Assembly: GCA_026397695.1 (NCBI GenBank)
Contig: JAPLUJ010000195.1
Coordinates: 1-7,887, forward strand
Reading direction: 5' to 3'
DNA: 7,887 bases
Source: Verrucomicrobiota bacterium
GTDB taxonomy: Bacteria; Verrucomicrobiota; Verrucomicrobiia; Verrucomicrobiales; Akkermansiaceae
A program made the position numbers and the translations under genes. Below are positions 5,760 through 7,887 of this stretch, piece by piece (within the stretch, counting starts at the first letter, position 1; each line of letters begins with the position of its first letter). The notes beneath the pieces are model-generated. The model worked only from the letters and a program-made list of their open reading frames with translations. It did not search any database and was not told the DNA's origin.

Positions 5760-6272
5760 ATGCAGCCTGCGTCGGACCGCTCGTCGCACGACCTCGACCC
5801 CTTGGAGCGCCAAGTGGTGGCCGTATTTGTGGATGGCGTGCGCGTTCTGGGGTTGCCACGTTCGATTGGAGAAATCTACGGGCTGTTGTTTATTTCACGG
5901 TCGCCTTTGTCGCTGGACGATCTGGTCTTGCGGCTCAACATCAGCAAAGGGTCGGCCAGCCAGGGATTGCGGCTGCTCAAAAGCCTAGGAGCCGTCATAG
6001 AGGCCAATGGCAGCAGCGGCGGAACCGAAAGACGCACCTACTACGAGCCGGCAGTGGAACTCAAGCGGCTCGTCGGCGGCTTTATCCGCGAACAAATCCG
6101 CCCGCACTTGGAGAGCGGGAAAACCAAGATCAACCAACTGGTGGCGCGCGTTCGCGAAGTGGAGGATGCCGAAACCAGGAAATTTCTGAGCGAACGCGTG
6201 GATCGCCTCGGTCACTGGATGCGCAGCGGCGGGAAAATCCTGCCCATTCTACAAAAAATTCTCGGCCAATGA
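5760..6272 (+). CDS. GbsR/MarR-family transcriptional regulator
   Basis: This 170-residue protein matches the GbsR branch of MarR-like winged-helix regulators. The N-terminal half holds the domain: LPRSIGEIYGLLFISRSPLSLDDL leads into the recognition region LNISKGSASQGLRLLKSLGAV, followed by a wing with RRTYYEP. The C-terminal half (about 95-170) is helical and charged, fitting a dimerisation region. The ATG at 5760 is preferred: the frame is open to a TTG at 5724, but that start lies inside the palindromic operator and -35. No Shine-Dalgarno sequence precedes 5760, consistent with a leaderless message. Its stop overlaps the start of the NusG-like gene as ATGA, so the two are translationally coupled. 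It probably represses its own promoter through the palindrome and so sets the level of the NusG-like factor. Any inducer is unknown. Confidence 0.88.
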   Translation: MQPASDRSSHDLDPLERQVVAVFVDGVRVLGLPRSIGEIYGLLFISRSPLSLDDLVLRLNISKGSASQGLRLLKSLGAVIEANGSSGGTERRTYYEPAVELKRLVGGFIREQIRPHLESGKTKINQLVARVREVEDAETRKFLSERVDRLGHWMRSGGKILPILQKILGQ

Positions 6273-6817
6273 CTGCACCATCCCTCACATTTCCGGAATG
6301 GTTCTGCGTGCGCACGCAGACGAAGCGCGAACACATTGCCGCCGGTCACCTGCGGGAAGTGGAGGGTGTGGAGGTGTTCTGCCCGCGGCTGCGCTACCGC
6401 AAGGCCACCCGCCGTGGTAAAATCTGGTGGGTGGAACCGCTCTTTCCCGGTTATCTTCTCGCCAAATTCACCCTTGCCGAAATGGAGCGGGCGGTGACCT
6501 TTTGCCAAGGCGTGCGCGGCCTCGTGCGCTTCGGGTCGGTCATCCCCGCTGTGCCCGATGCCTTCGTGCAAACGCTGCGCCAGGAAGTCCGCAACCGCTC
6601 CGAGGACGATGAGGAATTGTTTGCCGTGTCGCCGGTCATCGAAATCGGCGACGAAGTGGAAATCGCCCACGGCCCGCTCCAAGGCATGCGCGGCACCGTC
6701 GTCGCCATCGCCCCAGCCACCGAACGCGTCAAAATCCTGCTCGAATTCCTCGGCCAACCGCAAGCGGTCAACGTGGATTTGTTTTCCCTCCTCCTGCCCA
6801 GACGGCCCATCCCCTGA
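6269..6817 (+). CDS. Specialised NusG paralogue (RfaH/UpxY-like antiterminator)
   Basis: This 182-residue protein has the two-domain NusG plan. The NGN domain (about 10-110) begins with W11-F-C-V-R-T and continues with EVFCPRLRYR, a basic patch RRGKIWWVEPLFPGYLLAKF and a GLVRFG segment; it binds RNA polymerase. A KOW domain follows (about 127-172: IEIGDEVEIAHGPLQGMRGTVV). The W.EPLFPGYLLA block and the place beside polysaccharide genes point to a specialised paralogue such as RfaH (proteobacteria) or UpxY (Bacteroides), rather than housekeeping NusG, which normally sits with secE and rplK. It overlaps the upstream regulator by ATGA. Downstream, the leader of the next gene carries an exact ops core (6984-6994), the DNA element that recruits RfaH in E. 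coli. The family is sure; the antitermination role is a strong inference. Confidence 0.9.
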   Translation: MTAPSLTFPEWFCVRTQTKREHIAAGHLREVEGVEVFCPRLRYRKATRRGKIWWVEPLFPGYLLAKFTLAEMERAVTFCQGVRGLVRFGSVIPAVPDAFVQTLRQEVRNRSEDDEELFAVSPVIEIGDEVEIAHGPLQGMRGTVVAIAPATERVKILLEFLGQPQAVNVDLFSLLLPRRPIP

Positions 6818-6876
6818 AATATCACTGCTTTCCCATGATTTCCTTACCTGTTTCATTTGTTGCCGATTGAACTCTC

Positions 6877-6909
6877 GCAGCCACCGACCGTTGGGGCTGC
6901 GGGCCAGCC
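6877..6909 (+). promoter_or_regulatory. Two competing stem-loops (possible attenuator)
   Basis: GCAGCC (6877-6882) can pair with GGCTGC (6895-6900). Alternatively GGCTG (6895-6899) pairs with CAGCC (6905-6909) around the loop CGGGC. Both use the same GGCTG, so only one can form at a time. No T-run follows either stem, so an intrinsic terminator is unlikely; a pause or attenuator-like switch ahead of the ops-like site is possible. This is sequence complementarity only. Confidence 0.3.
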
Positions 6910-6983
6910 GCGCTTCTAACGGCACATTGCACCCCACTTGCTCCATGACTAGGTTTCTTTCCCGGGCGGAAAGTTCGACCAAG

Positions 6984-6994
6984 GGCGGTAGCGT
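6984..6994 (+). promoter_or_regulatory. ops-like element (RfaH recruitment site)
   Basis: GGCGGTAGCGT matches the core of the E. coli operon polarity suppressor exactly over 11 bases, on the strand that is transcribed. It lies after the RfaH-like gene and 142 bases before the GDP-fucose synthase start. In E. coli, RNA polymerase pauses at this site and the exposed non-template strand is bound by RfaH. The place and orientation are as expected. A chance match cannot be excluded. Confidence 0.6.
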
Positions 6995-7023
6995 CGCACG
7001 AAACACCCACTACCTCCGGATCC

Positions 7024-7125
7024 TTGATTCCTGACTCCGCCACGGACCTGCTGATCATCGGCGCGGGGTTCTATCAGGTGAATGACTACCGCATTCTTTT
7101 CGCACGAGCACACTATCATTCTTGA
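7024..7125 (+). pseudogene. Possible relic of a flavoprotein gene 5' end
   Basis: A 33-codon frame from TTG 7024 to TGA 7123-7125 contains DLLIIGAGF, the first strand and glycine turn of an FAD or NAD Rossmann fold. It resembles the start of UDP-galactopyranose mutase or a related flavoprotein. The similarity stops right after the motif. A gene relic would fit a polysaccharide locus, but nine residues can arise by chance. Confidence 0.22.
7114..7119 (+). promoter_or_regulatory. -10-like TATCAT upstream of the GDP-fucose synthase gene
   Basis: TATCAT (7114-7119) ends 17 bases before the ATG at 7137. It is the third copy of this hexamer placed closely before a gene in the window. No clear -35 is seen 16-18 bases upstream, so activity is uncertain. 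If used, it would bypass the ops-like site. Confidence 0.3.
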
Positions 7126-7136
7126 TTTTCAGGCCC

Positions 7137-7887
7137 ATGAAAAAACTCTTCATTTCCGGTCACGGCGGCATGGTAGGCTCCGCCCTCGTCAGGGAAGCCA
7201 CCAAACGCGGCGGCTTCCATGTCCTCACCGCCACCCGCGGGCAACTCGACCTTTGTGACCAGCACGCGGTCTTCAAGCACCTCGCATCCGCTAGACCGGA
7301 CATTGTCATCATCGCTGCGGCCAAGGTCGGCGGCATTCATGCGAACTCCACCTATCCGGCGGATTTCATCTACCAGAATCTCACCATCGCCGCCAACCTC
7401 GTGGAAGGCAGCCGGCGCGCCGGGGTGCCGCGCGTGTTGTTCCTCGGATCATCCTGCATCTATCCGAAAATGGCGCCGCAGCCGATGCCCGAGGATTGCC
7501 TGCTGAGTTCACCATTGGAACCCTCCAACGAAGCCTATGCCATCGCGAAAATCGCCGGCCTCAAGCTCTGTCAGCACTACCGCGCCCAGCACGGCCTGAT
7601 CTATCACAGCGCCATGCCCACCAACCTCTACGGCCCCGGCGACAACTACCACCCGCTCAACTCCCACGTCATCCCCGCCCTCCTCCGCCGTTTCCACGAT
7701 GCCACTCAACGCGGCGACGCCGCGGTCACGATCTGGGGCACCGGCACACCCCGCCGCGAGTTCCTCCATGTGGACGATCTCGCCCGCGCTTGCTATCACC
7801 TGTTAGAAATAGACCATCCGCCGGACTGGGTGAACGTCGGCACCGGCGAGGATCTCACGATTGCCGAGCTCGCCGGACTCGTCGCCC
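7137..7887 (+). CDS. fcl: GDP-L-fucose synthase, 3' end cut by the window
   Basis: The enzyme converts GDP-4-keto-6-deoxy-D-mannose to GDP-L-fucose by epimerisation at C3 and C5 and NADPH-dependent reduction, in the cytoplasm. The visible 250 residues show the extended SDR pattern: nucleotide-binding [10 protein letters not shown] near the N-terminus, [22 protein letters not shown] typical of the fucose synthase group, catalytic GSSCIYPK, and the YAIAK motif supplying Tyr and Lys. [27 protein letters not shown] and the [17 protein letters not shown] segment follow. Family members have about 310-320 residues, so about 60-70 are missing beyond the window. The ATG at 7137 directly precedes the Rossmann fold; upstream there is only a weak AGG three bases away. 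It is probably the first biosynthetic gene of an exopolysaccharide or O-antigen locus governed by the NusG-like factor. Confidence 0.95.
   Translation, partial: MKKLFISGHGGMVGSALVREATKRGGFHVLTATRGQLDLCDQHAVFKHLASARPDIVIIAAAKVGGIHANSTYPADFIYQNLTIAANLVEGSRRAGVPRVLFLGSSCIYPKMAPQPMPEDCLLSSPLEPSNEAYAIAKIAGLKLCQHYRAQHGLIYHSAMPTNLYGPGDNYHPLNSHVIPALLRRFHDATQRGDAAVTIWGTGTPRREFLHVDDLARACYHLLEIDHPPDWVNVGTGEDLTIAELAGLVA

Larger units (their letters stand above)
6818..7136. other. Leader region between NusG-like gene and GDP-fucose synthase
   Basis: These 319 bases hold no intact gene. From start to end they contain two mutually exclusive hairpins (6877-6909), an ops-like element (6984-6994), a short ORF that may be a gene relic (7024-7125) and a -10-like TATCAT (7114-7119). 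The reverse strand is open from about 7006 to 6818 and beyond, but the protein it would encode is unrecognised and largely antisense to the NusG-like gene. The arrangement fits a regulated 5' leader for the polysaccharide genes that follow. Confidence 0.6.

Noticed and set aside
6212..7006. Long reverse-strand open frame
   Set aside because: Most of it is antisense to the NusG-like gene, which has clear domains. The first 60 residues (7006-6820) look protein-like but match nothing I recognise, and third-position composition is not clearly coding.
1..7887. CRISPR arrays, tRNA, rRNA, transposases or insertion-sequence ends
   Set aside because: No regularly spaced repeats, cloverleaf, rRNA-like stretch, transposase motif or terminal inverted repeat was found by eye.

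Overview
The window is a GC-rich bacterial segment with all recognisable genes on the + strand. Its style suggests a Verrucomicrobiota-like (PVC group) bacterium. The grounds are a secreted TPR protein with an STN-like tail, a GbsR-type regulator coupled to a specialised NusG paralogue ahead of polysaccharide genes, and almost no Shine-Dalgarno sequences. This assignment is inference, at roughly 60% confidence.

Layout. (1) 18-1374: a secreted TPR protein and a HAD-IB phosphatase, closely spaced. (2) 1375-1853: no intact gene. It holds a candidate promoter, a hairpin and a decayed GTP-dependent PEP carboxykinase gene (start codon, about 41 N-terminal codons, then an internal motif in another frame). 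(3) 1854-5593: a four-gene operon joined by 4-bp GTGA/ATGA overlaps. It encodes a secreted Cys-rich beta-propeller, a Cys-rich PhnD-like periplasmic binding protein, a Tat-exported polyferredoxin and a NapH/NosR-like membrane polyferredoxin. (4) 5594-5759: an intergenic stretch with a perfect 10-2-10 bp palindrome and a promoter. (5) 5760-6817: a GbsR/MarR-type regulator overlapping a NusG/RfaH-like gene. (6) 6818-7136: a leader with alternative hairpins and an exact copy of the E. coli ops core GGCGGTAGCGT. (7) 7137 to the window end: GDP-L-fucose synthase, cut by the edge.

How the genes work together. The 1854-5593 operon looks like an uncharacterised cell-envelope redox module: the membrane and Tat-exported Fe-S proteins form an electron path, and the two secreted proteins carry many cysteines. 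There is no ABC permease or ATPase, so the PhnD-like protein is probably not part of an ordinary transporter. The second half looks like the head of an exopolysaccharide or O-antigen locus: an autoregulated repressor, an RfaH-like antiterminator, an ops-like recruitment site and a nucleotide-sugar gene.

The main anomaly is an exact 116-bp tandem duplication in the propeller gene. It breaks the frame, yet the copies differ at six positions that are all synonymous in the same frame, and removing one copy restores a 346-residue protein. This looks like two strain haplotypes joined in assembly, or inter-strain recombination, more than an ordinary recent duplication. The hexamer TGTTAG is also unexpectedly common and carries most of the rare leucine codons.
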